Part shown: positions 34,426-45,809 of the stretch, piece by piece | Layout: each line of letters opens with the position of its first letter | Numbering within the stretch: the first letter of the stretch is position 1 | NCBI GenBank assembly: GCA_000277445.1 | Contig: AJWJ01000007.1 | Coordinates: 1 to 64,000 of the forward strand | DNA from: Polysphondylium violaceum | Lineage: Eukaryota > Evosea > Eumycetozoa > Dictyosteliales > Dictyosteliaceae | DNA: 64,000 bases | Direction: 5' to 3' | Translations under genes and position numbers: made by a program | Notes under the pieces: generated by a model | The model's database searches: none | What the model was told of the DNA's origin: nothing | Seen by the model: only the letters and a program-made list of their open reading frames with translations

Positions 34426-35568
34426 TTATTTAATATCTAGGAGATGAGTTAAACTATTATTGATCGATAAACAATTTGACATTGCACTAGCATTAAAACT
34501 ATCTAATTTTATAACTTCACCATTTGATAAAATAATATCACCTTGAATGGAACCAGTTAGTAAGTGAATCGCTCTATTTTGGAAACCAACATTTTGTACC
34601 TTTGAAGGAGTGAATTTGACTGGACTTTTAAATCTTGCATTTTTTGAAAAAAAGGTAAAGCATGATTCATTTAAATCTTCTTTGCAAATATTAATATTAC
34701 CGAGTGGATGGATGACTCCATTTACATTTATAAAACTTTTTGCCACTGGAATTTGTTCACCCAAAATAATTCGAAGGGCCACTTTATTATTTTTATACAT
34801 TCCCCAAGCACTTACACCAATAAAGGAAAAGGAATGGTAGCCTCTATTCCAGATTAAACCAGCATTTATATCTTCTTGATCACACTCTTCTGGATCTAAA
34901 TAATCTACACCATCTACTACCAAACTTCCAGACACTGGAACCAAATTTGAATTTCCATAACAAAAATGATAGAGACCTCTACGAAATGGGGAAACCACAA
35001 CCATCGACTCTCTTTTGGGCGACATATCAAAGGTCAAATCGGCATTTAATTTCAATTTTTCATTTTTTACTCGGACAAGATGTAACACTTGATCACCTTG
35101 TTTGACAACTTTAAATTTGATATTAAATTCTTTTTTATTTAATCTAGCATGAGTACCAGGTTTGTTTATGTCGCTGGGAAATTTAATTCCCTTGAATAAA
35201 TACTTTGAACAAAACTCATCTTGTTGGTAGATTGGTGAGGCCTTGTCAGAGTTTTTAATAAAATAAATAAAAAATCTATTTGATTTTCCAAAGTCATTGA
35301 CCACTAGATTAAAGGAAAATTGGCTGGTTGAGATATAATATTCGTTGAATTGATATAGATTATCTTTTTTGGAAGAGAAAAAAGATTGGGGAGCATTATA
35401 TTGAAAATTGTAGGGTTGTCTGGACCAACCTTGACACATGAGATTACCTTTTTTGTCAAACATGTTGACTGGTTTTTTCACCTCGCCAACAATTTCGTCT
35501 TTACAAATACATTTTATGGATGAACAATTTTTACAATTAATATAACTGTAACTATATTTTAATATCAT
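34426..35568 (-). CDS. DUF2804-like protein
   Basis: Single exon, 380 residues. After a short Cys-rich start (NCKNCSSIKCIC) comes FDKKGNLMCQGWSRQPYNF-QYN, then ISTSQFSFNLVVNDFG, MVVVSPFRRGLYHFCYG, SGSLVVDGVDY, LIWNRGYHSF, and FINVNGVIHPLGNI. This order recalls the DUF2804 family (G-W-x-R-x-P...YN near the start, PF-R...YN, W-x-RG near the middle), assigned from memory. No signal peptide, TM segment or nucleotide-binding motif is seen. The C-terminal third of the TRIM-like STAND protein at 15911-18517 is a divergent relative (GWSKYP, FINYKGIIHYLNEI). Biochemical function unknown; related beta-barrel families bind or modify lipids or carotenoids, but that is only inference. Confidence 0.75.
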   Translation of the reverse strand: MILKYSYSYINCKNCSSIKCICKDEIVGEVKKPVNMFDKKGNLMCQGWSRQPYNFQYNAPQSFFSSKKDNLYQFNEYYISTSQFSFNLVVNDFGKSNRFFIYFIKNSDKASPIYQQDEFCSKYLFKGIKFPSDINKPGTHARLNKKEFNIKFKVVKQGDQVLHLVRVKNEKLKLNADLTFDMSPKRESMVVVSPFRRGLYHFCYGNSNLVPVSGSLVVDGVDYLDPEECDQEDINAGLIWNRGYHSFSFIGVSAWGMYKNNKVALRIILGEQIPVAKSFINVNGVIHPLGNINICKEDLNESCFTFFSKNARFKSPVKFTPSKVQNVGFQNRAIHLLTGSIQGDIILSNGEVIKLDSFNASAMSNCLSINNSLTHLLDIK

Positions 35569-36563
35569 GGTGATGTTCTATGATAGTAGTAATATATTAT
35601 TTTGTTGTTTGTTGTTTGTTATTTTGTTTGTGTGTGAACTAAATGAGATTAATATTTATTTTTGGGGATGAAGAGTAATTAGTATTATTGATGATCACCA
35701 TGTATGTCTATTATTATTATTATTATTATTATAAAAAAAAAAAATTAATTTTAATTAATATTCTTGATATTGTTGGTGGTGGTGTTGGCAAAAGTTAATT
35801 CCATTATCTATCAAATAATGGAATTAAAAAATAGATTGTAATTATAAAATTTAAATATCCTAATTGACCCCCTTTGTCACCTTTTATATTATAAAAGATA
35901 AGATTTCTCAAATTAAACAGAAAAATTAAACAACCACCATTTCTTCTTCTTCTTCTTCTTACCCCATTTCTAAAACATCACCAACCCACTCTCACAATGT
36001 CTGGCAGCACTATTAAACAAACAACAACAACTACAATTAATAGTAATATGAAAATTACTACTACTAATACTCTATTTACCCCACCTCTCTTCTCACAAGA
36101 TATGTTTTTTTTAGTTCTATTTACCCCCAAAAATAATAAAAAATTGTTGATAATCAACTAAATCTCACTTTTGGTATAAAAAAAATTATAAAACTGGAGT
36201 GGGTGGTGATGTATTTTTTATTTGATTTTTTTGACAACAAAAATATATTTTTCCCTAGTGGTGGGGGGTATGATGTGTGTTTTAGTGGTAAAATACGAAA
36301 TCCTAATTGTGTGTTTTAAAAACAATATCAAAAGATATCATAAATGAATAAATTATAATAACCAAAATAACCATAATATTAATGGTAATTGAACAAACAC
36401 CAAAGAGAAAAAAAAATTACCAAATGGCAAAAAAGAAAATTAATAAAAAATTAAAATGTTGGTTATGAGGTTCAACACAAACACAAACAAAGATAGAATA
36501 TTTTAAATTTAAAGTTGTATTTTTACAAATATATTATTTATTATTAATGAGGGGAAAAATAAT
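35569..36563. other. Intergenic around a possible 54-codon ORF
   Basis: Upstream of the DUF2804-like gene and downstream of the S-adenosylhomocysteine hydrolase gene. It contains an (ATT)n run near 35709-35732, a (TTC)n run near 35942-35960 and a small ORF listed separately. Otherwise AT-rich without recognisable features. Confidence 0.5.
35997..36161 (+). CDS. Possible small hypothetical protein
   Basis: An ATG-started frame of 54 codons: MSGSTIKQTTTTTINSNMKI, then FTPPLFSQDMFFLVLFTPK. It begins Ser/Thr-rich, which dictyostelid small proteins often do. No family is recognised. A pyrimidine-rich leader (TTC repeats) precedes it by about 35 nt. It could equally be the noncoding leader or trailer of a neighbour. 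Confidence 0.25.
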   Translation: MSGSTIKQTTTTTINSNMKITTTNTLFTPPLFSQDMFFLVLFTPKNNKKLLIIN

Positions 36564-37859
36564 TTAATATCTGTAGTGATCTGGCTTGTATGGACCGGCA
36601 ACATCGATACCCAAATATTTGGATTGAGTGTCAGAGAGGGTGGTGAGTTTGGCACCTAATTGTTCCAAATGGAGACGGGCAACTTCTTCGTCTAATTTCT
36701 TTGGAAGGAAGTGAACACCTAATGGGTATTTGTCAGATTCAGTCCAGAGGGCAATTTGGGCAAGAGTTTGGTTAGAGAAAGAGTTACTCATGACAAAAGA
36801 TGGATGACCGGTGGCACAACCCAAGTTGACAAGACGACCTTCAGCTAATAAGATGATGTGGGTACCGCTCTTTAAGGTGTAACGATCAACTTGTGGTTTA
36901 ACGTTAACTTTGGTGGCGTTGGCGTTCAACCAAGCGACATCAATTTCAATATCAAAGTGACCAATGTTACAAACGATGGCATCTTCTTTCATGACTTCAA
37001 AGTGTTTGCCGACAATGATATCACGACAACCGGTGGTGGTGACGAAAATGTTGGCTTGTGGAGCAGCTTCTTCCATGGTGACGACTTGGTAACCGTCCAT
37101 ACAGGCTTGGAGGGCATTGATTGGATCGATTTCAGTGATTAAAACACGAGCACCCATCTTGGATAAAGATTGAGCAGAACCCTTACCAACATCACCATAA
37201 CCAGCGACGACGGCAACTTTACCGGCAATCATAACATCGGTGGCACGCTTGATACCATCGACCAAAGATTCACGACAACCGTATAAATTGTCGAATTTGG
37301 ATTTGGTGACAGAATCGTTGACGTTGATGGCTGGGACCTTTAATTTACCAGCGTTGAACATCTTGTAGAGGTTGTGGACACCAGTGGTGGTTTCTTCAGA
37401 GATACCTTTGATACCAGCGAGGTATTGTGGGTAAGTGTCGTGAACCAAGTTGGTGAGATCACCACCATCATCCAAAATCATATTGAGTGGTTGACCGTCT
37501 GGGAAAACGATGGTTTGTTCGATACACCAGTTGTATTCTTCTTCAGTTTCACCTTTCCAAGCATAGACTGGGACACCAGTGGCAGCAATACCAGCGGCAG
37601 CATGATCTTGAGTAGAGAAAATGTTGCATGATGACCATTGAACTTGAGCACCGAGGGCGGTGAGGGTTTCAATGAGAACGGCGGTTTGGATGGTCATGTG
37701 TAAACAACCAGCAATACGGGCACCCTTTAAGATTTGTTGTGGACCGTATTTCTTACGAAGAGCCATTAAACCTGGCATTTCGTTTTCGGCCATTTCGATT
37801 TCCTTACGACCCCAGTCGGCAAGAGAAATATCTTTGACTTTGTAAGCTAATTTGGTCAT
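36564..37859 (-). CDS. sahA: S-adenosylhomocysteine hydrolase
   Basis: Single exon, 431 residues, the expected length. Signature stretches include [69 protein letters not shown], the NAD-binding [23 protein letters not shown] and the C-terminal PDHYRY that closes the active site. The known reaction is reversible NAD-dependent hydrolysis of S-adenosylhomocysteine to adenosine and homocysteine, which relieves product inhibition of methyltransferases; it acts in the cytosol as a tetramer. Codons are strongly biased to a small preferred set, as expected for a highly expressed enzyme. Confidence 0.97.
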   Translation of the reverse strand: MTKLAYKVKDISLADWGRKEIEMAENEMPGLMALRKKYGPQQILKGARIAGCLHMTIQTAVLIETLTALGAQVQWSSCNIFSTQDHAAAGIAATGVPVYAWKGETEEEYNWCIEQTIVFPDGQPLNMILDDGGDLTNLVHDTYPQYLAGIKGISEETTTGVHNLYKMFNAGKLKVPAINVNDSVTKSKFDNLYGCRESLVDGIKRATDVMIAGKVAVVAGYGDVGKGSAQSLSKMGARVLITEIDPINALQACMDGYQVVTMEEAAPQANIFVTTTGCRDIIVGKHFEVMKEDAIVCNIGHFDIEIDVAWLNANATKVNVKPQVDRYTLKSGTHIILLAEGRLVNLGCATGHPSFVMSNSFSNQTLAQIALWTESDKYPLGVHFLPKKLDEEVARLHLEQLGAKLTTLSDTQSKYLGIDVAGPYKPDHYRY

Positions 37860-39663
37860 TCTGAGAAGATCGTAGTTGAGTGTAAAGGTATGGAATTAAT
37901 ATATTGAATATTTTGTATCGAATAGAGTAGTTATAACAAGTTATTTATAAATCTATTTTTTGGCAGAGAAAAAAATAAAAAATAAAAAATAAAAAAAAAG
38001 AAAAATAAAAAGAAAAGTGTGTGTTTTCCATAATCTCGTGATCTCTTGCTTTTGTTCTTTTTACAGAGATAAAGCAAGGTGAAAATAAAAAATAATAAAA
38101 TTTAAAAATCAGAGTGCAAGGGTGAAAAAAAAGGGGGTAAGATGAATGAGGGGGTGAAAGTAAAATTTTTTTCACGAAAACGAAAAAATTATTTTTTGCT
38201 TTTTTTTTTTTTTTTTCAATTTCATCATCATCACAAAGAGGGATAAAATATCTCTCTGTTATTTGAAATATATCTTTTGACGATAAAAATAAAACACACA
38301 CACAACATACACATTTATAGTAATAATGAGGAAGAAGCAAAGAAACATTAATTTAATTATCTCGTTGTATATTTCACCCCATTAGTACTGATATCGTCAT
38401 TAGAGGAAAAAAAATAAAAAAAAGAAAAAAGAGAAAAAAAAAAAGTGTATAAATTATGTTTCCTTTTGTTAAATGTGTGTTTGTTGAAAAAAAGATACAA
38501 ACATAGGTCGAATAAATGGGGTGATTTTAATTAATTCTCTCCATTTCTAATTTATAAATAATAGACAACAAATTGAAAATGTGGTCAGGGAGGGATCTTA
38601 CCTATGTATGTTATGTGTGAGAACTTAAGTTAACTAAAAAAGAACACGCTTTTTTTTTTTTAAACATCAAACTTGCCCCCCAAAAAAAATTCCAAAAAAA
38701 ATACAAAAAAAATGAAAAAAAAACAAACTATTTTTTTGAATTATTTTTCATTTTCGCCTCACGTTTTTCAGTGCCGAAGTTCCCCGTTATTACCATATAG
38801 GAAAAAAAAACAATCATTCAGTGAATGTTGTTGGCAGAGATCTCAGATGTTTTTTTACATCACAACAATGACTCTGACTCAAACACTATCATCACCATTC
38901 CTCTGAAAACTAATATTTGCACATTTATCCAAAAATAAACTACTTTTACTTTTGCCGCTATCAAATTCGAAAACAAAAAGATTAAACTCAAACCTGATGA
39001 TACTGTTGACACCATAATAATAGTAATTAAAATAAGAATGGGACACGTGTGGTTAACACCAAATTCTATATTTATTTTCGTACCATCCCAAAAGGGTGAG
39101 TCAACAAAGATTTTTAATTATATTTTAATTTTTAATTTCTATTTCTATTTTATATTTTCTATTTTCATTTGTACTTGTAATAACCATAATCATAATCATA
39201 ATATCTACTACATATTCATAAAGAATTTGAAAATAGAAATTGGAAATAGTAAACTATATGATGACAAAAGATTGAGTGATACAACAATCACCTGTTAATT
39301 GATTATAATCAAACTCGACTCGACTATTTATTTATCTCTATGATCAAAGGGATTCCTACATTTTTGCGAATGAGTTGTATCAAATTTATTTTTTTTGAAT
39401 TTTTTTTTGAATTTTTTTATTGATTTTTTTTTTTTCAACTTTTTCACAAAATTTAATTAAATTGTTTTGTTGTGTGTATTTTCCAGCAGCTTTTATATAA
39501 TATCACAAGCACTACTCTATTTGTACGACAACACTCGATATCAATACTAATACTACTTGGTATCTTGTTTATTTTTTCAATTTTTTTAATTTTTTTTCAA
39601 AATTTTCACCAAATTTTTCTAAAGACTTTTTCATACATTTATTAAAAGATTTATAAACCTACT
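37860..39663. other. 1.8-kb divergent intergenic region
   Basis: Separates the start of the hydrolase gene from the start of the CHMP1 gene. Mostly poly-A/T with CA-rich patches. An uninterrupted frame runs from 38939 to 39298 on the plus strand without an early ATG. It contains KKIKLKPDDTVDTI and, after an AT-rich intron-like middle starting GTGAGT, LYDDKRLSDTTI, strings with a ubiquitin-like flavour. It is discussed as a finding and not called as a gene. Confidence 0.45.
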
Positions 39664-40337
39664 ATGGAGAGTAAGTTAATCATCATTCATTGTCTAGATT
39701 GAATTTAGTCATAAATATATATAATATAATTAGAATAGATTATTAATATAAATACAACAATAAAGATCAATTATTTCAACTTAAATTTACATCCAAACAA
39801 TTGGAAAAACAATCTAAAAAATCAGAGTCAAATGAAAAGGTGCAAAAGACTAAACTAAAGAAAGCCATTGAACAAGGTAATATGGACGGTGCAAAGATTT
39901 ATGCACAAAATGCAATTCGTGAAAAGAATCAAAGTTTAAATTACCTTCGTTTGGCATCGAGAATTGATGCTGTGGCATCACGTGTTGAAACTGCTATTCG
40001 TATGAAAGCTGTCACAGGTTCAATGGCAAATATAGTTAAATCAATGGAGAAATCAATGAGAAATATGGATTTGGAAAAGATTACTCAAGTCATGGATCAA
40101 TTTGAAAGACAATTTGAAGATTTGGATGTACAATCTGTCTATGTTGAAAACGCAATGAATCAAACTACCACCCTTTCTACACCTGCCGATCAAGTCGATC
40201 TTTTGATTTCACAAGTTGCTGATGAACACGGTCTCTCTCTTGGTATGCAAATGGGTGCCGTACCCAATGAAAAGGTTCAACAAGTTGAAACTGATGAATT
40301 GGCTGAAAGATTAAATAGATTAAAACAAAAGAGTTAG
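39664..40337 (+). CDS. chmp1: CHMP1/Vps46 ESCRT-III-associated protein
   Basis: A seven-nucleotide first coding exon (39664-39670, ATGGAGA) joins exon 2 (39766-40337) to read MENQLFQLKFTSKQLEKQ, matching the CHMP1 N-terminus. Total 192 residues, the family length. Helical core: GAKIYAQNAIREKNQSLNYL and ASRIDAVASRVETAI, then the acidic second half with VMDQFERQFEDLDV. The C-terminus ETDELAERLNRLKQKS is an MIT-interacting motif 1. Known role: late ESCRT-III factor that recruits Vps4 and LIP5 for multivesicular-body sorting and membrane scission on endosomes. The acceptor AAAG at 39762-39765 was chosen because it alone restores the conserved start. Confidence 0.93.
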
Positions 40338-40714
40338 ACTATTCATGTATACATAATATCACAATCAATCATCAATTAATCAATTACACCTTTTTATATT
40401 TATTTTAAAATTTAATTGTATAAAACAACCTTTTTTAACCTTTTATAAATCTATATCTTGTTTCTTTTCATCTTGATCTTTATAAATCATAAGCTTGTAT
40501 TTGTGTATTGGATTTTAAAATAATAATATAAAGATATTTATTAAATGATTACAAAGTATAGGATGTTGTTGATTAGATCAACATCTATTAAGCAAAAATT
40601 AAAACGAGGCAAGTGGGTTTGAGATTTAAAAAACATGATCACCTAGATCATCTTTTTCTTTTTTTGGAGAATAAATTAAAAACATAAAGTAACGGATCAG
40701 TATAATACAACCAA
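40338..40714. other. Tail-to-tail spacer
   Basis: 377-bp AT-rich interval between the stops of CHMP1 and the kinesin. It probably contains both 3' UTRs. No other feature seen. Confidence 0.5.
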
Positions 40715-43700
40715 TTATTTCTTTGATGTCGATGGAGTATATTTGAGGACTGGTTTGATTTGACTTCTTCTTCTGAGATTGTGTCTCTTTATCATCACTG
40801 GAGTGGTTGGTCTGATAATAACATGTTCATCCTCATCAGTTTCATTGTCACTTGAAGAGGATTCGTTAGAGGACACAGAGTCATTCAAGAGATTGGATTT
40901 TGATCTTGGTGCCAATTTTCTTTTGGCAGGCTGAGGTGGGGCAACAGTGGTAGTAGTGGTGGTTGTTTTTCTAGTCAGAGTTCTCTTTACTACAGGTGGT
41001 TCTGGGCTTGGAGGGGAGGGAGTTTTGGCAACGATTTTTTTAATGGGTCTGGCAGGTTCTTTTTCCTTTTCTTTACTCTCTTTGGATGATTTGATAATGT
41101 TGGCGATTTTCTTTGGAGTTTCAGTGAGTGCAGAAATGACAGTGGTTTTCTTGGTTGGTTTGGCTGCGACCACAGGTTTTGGAATTTCTGGTGTTGGAGG
41201 TGAATCCAATGGCTTTCTAGTTGATCTGGAAACAATGGTGCTAACAGGCGAGGTGGGTGGTTCAGCTTTTTTACTCTTTGATGCAGATGCCACTGTATTG
41301 GATGTAAGAGTATTTGTTCTTCTAACAAGTTTTGGTTTCTCTTTTTCCTTTTCCTTTTCCTTTTCCTTTTCTTTTTCTTTTTCTTTTTCTTTCTCTTTCT
41401 CTTTTGAAGAAGTTGTTTTAGATAAAATAGCAGACTTGATTGATTTAACTTTACTTTCTTTTTCCTTTTCTTTTTCTTTAACTTTTTCAACTTTTTCAAC
41501 CTTTTCAACTTGTTTCTTTGTTTTCTTTTTCGATGTATTATCAGTAAAACTAATTTCTTGCCATTGTTCTTTATCTTGTTGATTTTCATTGCCATCATCT
41601 TCCAAATCAATTTCAGAATTTATATCGGCATCGGTGTTTTCATCGTCTTTTTGATTTGCATTTTCAATGAATTTCATTACTTCACTTTCATCCATACTTT
41701 CAAGATTGAAGTCAATAGATTCTTTCATCAATAGACCACTGTCACCATATTGATTTGGATCCAATAAAGCACGATCTGGGGTTTGAGTCGAAATTGAAGT
41801 TGGAGTACTTGGGGCCAATTGAACAGGGCTGCCAGCTGGAATGATTTCAGTGTCTGTAAATCTAACAGAAACACCTTGACCACTAAGACTTTTTTCAACA
41901 TCACCTTTATAAATGACTTTTTGATCTGAACCTTCATTCAAAAGAGCAAATTTGCCAACCAATTTGGATTTCATTGGAGTGGTGTACATGTTGGGATGCT
42001 TTAGATTCTTGAATGGACTTAAATGATGACCATGACTTCCATGACCCATATGTTTTTCTTTATAGATTTCACTAAATGATTGATTTAGTAATTGAGTAGA
42101 TTCTTCAGCTTTTAGCTTCCATTTGTTGAGTTCATCTTGTATGGCTTGTTTTTCTTTTTTTTCTTGTTGGAGTTGAATCATCAAAGAGGTACATTCGGCA
42201 CGAGTACTTGTTTCATAGTTGTCTTTGAATGATTGAATGTCAGCTTCGCTCTTTTCCATCATTTCCATCATTTCCAAATTTCTCATTTTAACGAGTTCCT
42301 CACCTTTGAGTTGAAGTTGACCAATTTCATCAAGGAGTTTTTGTTTCTCTTCCTCTTGAGCTTTTATATACATATTGAGTTGGTCAACTCTTTGTTCTGA
42401 ATCCATGGCCAATTGATTCTTTGCGTCCAATTCAGAGAGAATAGAGTTTAATTTGTTTTGAATAGAATCACGTTGACATTGGATTTTACTAATTTCAACA
42501 ATCCATTCATCATCAGTTCTACTATTGGGTTTTGGTGCATTGTTGGTATTGTTTTCTTGTAGTCTCTTGATTTCCAAATTATATTTTTCCAAAAGAATTT
42601 GCTTTTGTTTGTTATTCATATCTTGAATAAAAGAGAGTTTATTCTGGAAACGATCGTGCATCAATTTAGACTCTAGAGATAGCTTTTCATTGAATTTGGT
42701 TTCTAGTTCGATATACATTTTGGCCAAATGTTTGCTGTGTTGGTCACAAAGAGTTGCTTCAATTTCAGTGGATTTGATATCGGAATCATATACCTTTTTT
42801 TGGAACTCTTGAATTTTATCCAAAAGTTCATCTCTTTCCATTGATACTGTATCAATTTTACCAAATGCACCGCTGTTATGATTGGCATTGTTGATATCAC
42901 CAACAAACATCTTTTTGCTACGTAAATCACCAATGGTTGATTGAATATGTGAGAGATTGACAGCGGCGGCATGATTATGATTAACACCAATGGATTGATT
43001 TAAAAGTGTGCCAGACTCCATTGTCTTTCTTTTCTTTGTTAGAGTACTTGGTGTCGATGGTGGAGCAGCAGTAACTTTAATCTTTGATTGAGTTGTAATT
43101 ACTTTGGCACTTGCAGAGAAACGAAGTACATTTAAGGTTTCTTCAGAATCCTTATTGGTTGGACTAACGTTTACAATCATTGCAGCTTTACCATTTCCAA
43201 CAAAATACTCTTGACAAATACGAGTGAGTTCAGATTCTCTCCATGGGACAAGAGCAGGATTTGGTTTCTTGCTCATAGCCTGTTGTTTTAATGTTTCAAT
43301 ACATTTGCCAAGAATAAATAAAGAGGTATTGATACCACTGGCTTCTTTTAATCTTTCACCTGTGGTTTCTGTACGTGAAGCTCTTTCACTGCCAGCAAGA
43401 TCAACGATACACAATTTGCTACAACGAATTTGATTTGAATTGATTTCTTTTTTTTCGACATTTCTAGGATAACTAAACAACTTGATGGTGAGAACGGCAT
43501 GACTTCTACTACTGCTTTGGTTGAGCTTAGTATTGCCAACTCTTCTAGATGCTTCACCTTGTTCGATGACTTCTCTGGCTTCTTCGGCAGATGATACCAA
43601 CACCTCTTTAAGATTCTTTATACTGACACATTTATCTTCGGTTTCAATTTTGAGTGATTGTTTTACTTTTCTATTGGTGTCATCTAGTAGATCATAGATT

Positions 43701-44931
43701 GATTTCTTGTAAATTTCATAATATGAAATCCAAACTGAATAATTGAATTGATCAGATACACCAAATGCTTCACCATTTAATATATTTTCTAAAATATTTG
43801 ATGATTTAGTTTCATTTTCATTATCGTTTTCTTCTTTTTCACCATCAGAGTTGTCTTTTTCATCTTGATCACTATCATCAGTACTCGAGGATTCATCACC
43901 ACTTTCTTGTTCTTGTTCACAGTCTTGATAATCACTATCTTGATCATAATCCTCGTCATCATTTTCATCTTGATCGCTATCATCTTGATCACTATCATCT
44001 TGACGGTTATTCTTTTTGCTGTTGTTGTTTTTCAAAAGATTCTTTTTGACACATTGTTTTGGTAAACTATCAAAAATTAAATCTAATGAACGTGGAATGA
44101 TACCTGGATTCTTTTTATTACCACTAATAGTAAAAGTTTTACCAGCATTGGTTACACCATAAGCTAGTAAAAGTATATTATGTCCAGTCAAAAATGATTG
44201 AATTAATGGTGATGTTATATTACTATAGTAATATATGTTAATTATAAGTTAGTATATTAATAACAATAATTAATAGATCTCTATTATAAAACATACTTGA
44301 ATAATTCAGATTGACTAGTATTGGTTGGAAAAACAGATGTAAATGAAAATCTATTTGAATCAGATTCATTTGATTTTGTTGATTTAATTGAAACTGTATT
44401 GTTTGATAAAACTGTAAAACAATTGGATTCTTTTGACTTTGTTTCCTCTTCAGAGAGTGGTCTAATTCTTAGATAAACTTTCATTGGGATTTTTTCCTCA
44501 TCCATTGTTGCAGTATTAATACTACCTGATGAAACTGCCAATGATGATCTTAAAGGTGTTGATAGTCCTATTGCTGATGCCATCGATGATGTTCCAATCA
44601 TTGATGATGACAATAATGAATTATTTGATTTATGTTGAGGAAGTTGTTGTTGTTGTTGCTGTTGATGATGTTGTTTATTGATTATATTACTATTGGATAA
44701 AGGTCTAACGACAGAAGATCTTGGTGTATTAATGGGTGATGTTGATGCACCAAATAGTTTTTTCTTTAGTGGTGTTGTTGTGGATGGTGATAAACTATAA
44801 TCAAATTGTGTGAGTGTAAATTCATTTTATTGGAAATCTATGTATCAACAATATATTTACATTAAATCATCTTTTCTTTTAATACCATTTGGTGATGATG
44901 AAGGTGATTCATATTTATAATCCCTTGTCAT
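40715..44931 (-). CDS. kif12: Kinesin-6 family motor (Kif12-like)
   Basis: Three exons (44931-44861, 44794-44297, 44222-40715) give 1,358 residues. After a Ser/Gln-rich leader the motor starts at [12 protein letters not shown]. The ATP site is [12 protein letters not shown], the kinesin-6 form of the P-loop. [16 protein letters not shown] is followed by a roughly 80-residue acidic insertion (D/E/Q runs) at the position of the long loop-6 insert that marks kinesin-6. Then [25 protein letters not shown] and [13 protein letters not shown] coiled coil follows to about residue 730, then a long tail with KEKE runs, Pro/Thr patches and a basic end [12 protein letters not shown]. Kinesin-6 motors organise the central spindle in cytokinesis; dictyostelids have a single such motor. 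The symbol is from family resemblance. Confidence 0.88.
41338..41406. repeat. CTTTTC-type hexanucleotide tract (KE repeat)
   Basis: Tandem TTTTCC/TTTTCT hexamers inside the kinesin tail encode an alternating Lys-Glu run. Short outliers lie at 41459-41475 and 41050-41090. Confidence 0.85.
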
Positions 44932-45291
44932 TTTGTGTCTTTTTTGAATTATCTATATGTGAATACAATATTAATTCATTAAATGTAAATATAAATAAGA
45001 GTGGTGGTGAATATGGAAGGGAGTAGTTCAAATATTATTAACAAATAGGTTGGATGTAAATTGATTGATAATAATATTGAGTCTCCTTCAAGATAAAGGG
45101 TTTGAGATATTGAATTATGAATAATATTAAAAATCAACTGTTTTAAAGGTGTGGCTAGTTTTTTTTTTTTATTTTTTCAAAAAAAACGGTGAAAATTTAA
45201 ATTTTTTAAAAAAAGGCGCTTTGTTTTTATTTTTTTTTTCAAATTTGAATCACATTCTTTGATTTGCACCTCTGCGGCAGAAAAAGATAAT

Positions 45292-45670
45292 ATGAATAAA
45301 TCAGTGAATAAAATTAGACCTATAGTGATTAAATTCTTTACAAGACCAGCATGTTCTCTATGTGTTGATGCTAAAGAGATTATGTATCCAGCTATCGAAG
45401 ATGTATGAATACATAATATAATTTTATACTCTTTTATGTATACTGTGTGTGTTAACACAACACCCCATCCTATCACCATTTTAGGTAGGCAAAGATTCAT
45501 TCAAGGTAGATGAAATTGATATCGATAAACAGGAAAACAAAGAATATTTTGATCGATTTAAATTTGACGTGCCAGTGGCAATGATTGATAAAAAGGTGTT
45601 ATTCAAACATCGTATCGACGAAGATAAACTATACTATGATTTAGAATCTGCAATCAAAGGTGACGATTAA
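45292..45670 (+). CDS. Glutaredoxin-like protein (DUF836 type)
   Basis: Two exons (45292-45402, 45485-45670) give 98 residues. The thioredoxin-like start IVIKFFTRPACSLCVDAKE has a CxxC centre (CSLC) at residues 21-24. The second half has DEIDIDKQENKEYFDRF and the cis-Pro motif FDVPVAMID, then KKVLFKHRIDEDKL. The size and the PxCSLC pattern fit the small glutaredoxin-like DUF836 group (yeast YDR286C kind). Likely a thiol-disulfide oxidoreductase; substrate unknown. The gene is divergent from the kinesin, with 360 bp between ATGs. Confidence 0.85.
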
Positions 45671-45809
45671 TAATTCCAAAACAACAGGAAAAAGAAGATG
45701 CGCATCAATCACTCAATCAATCAATCAATCATGATCAATGTATATAGTAAAGTAATAATAAATAAATAAAACAAGAAATCAATATAAATTAGATCGTCAA
45801 TAAATAAGA

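Noticed and set aside
41338-41406. Hexamer array considered as a CRISPR-like or satellite repeat
   Set aside because: Units are contiguous without spacers and encode an in-frame Lys-Glu run in the kinesin.
40947-41610. 200-codon frames on both strands over the kinesin tail
   Set aside because: Created by TTTTCC/GGAAAA hexamer repeats; no independent protein features.
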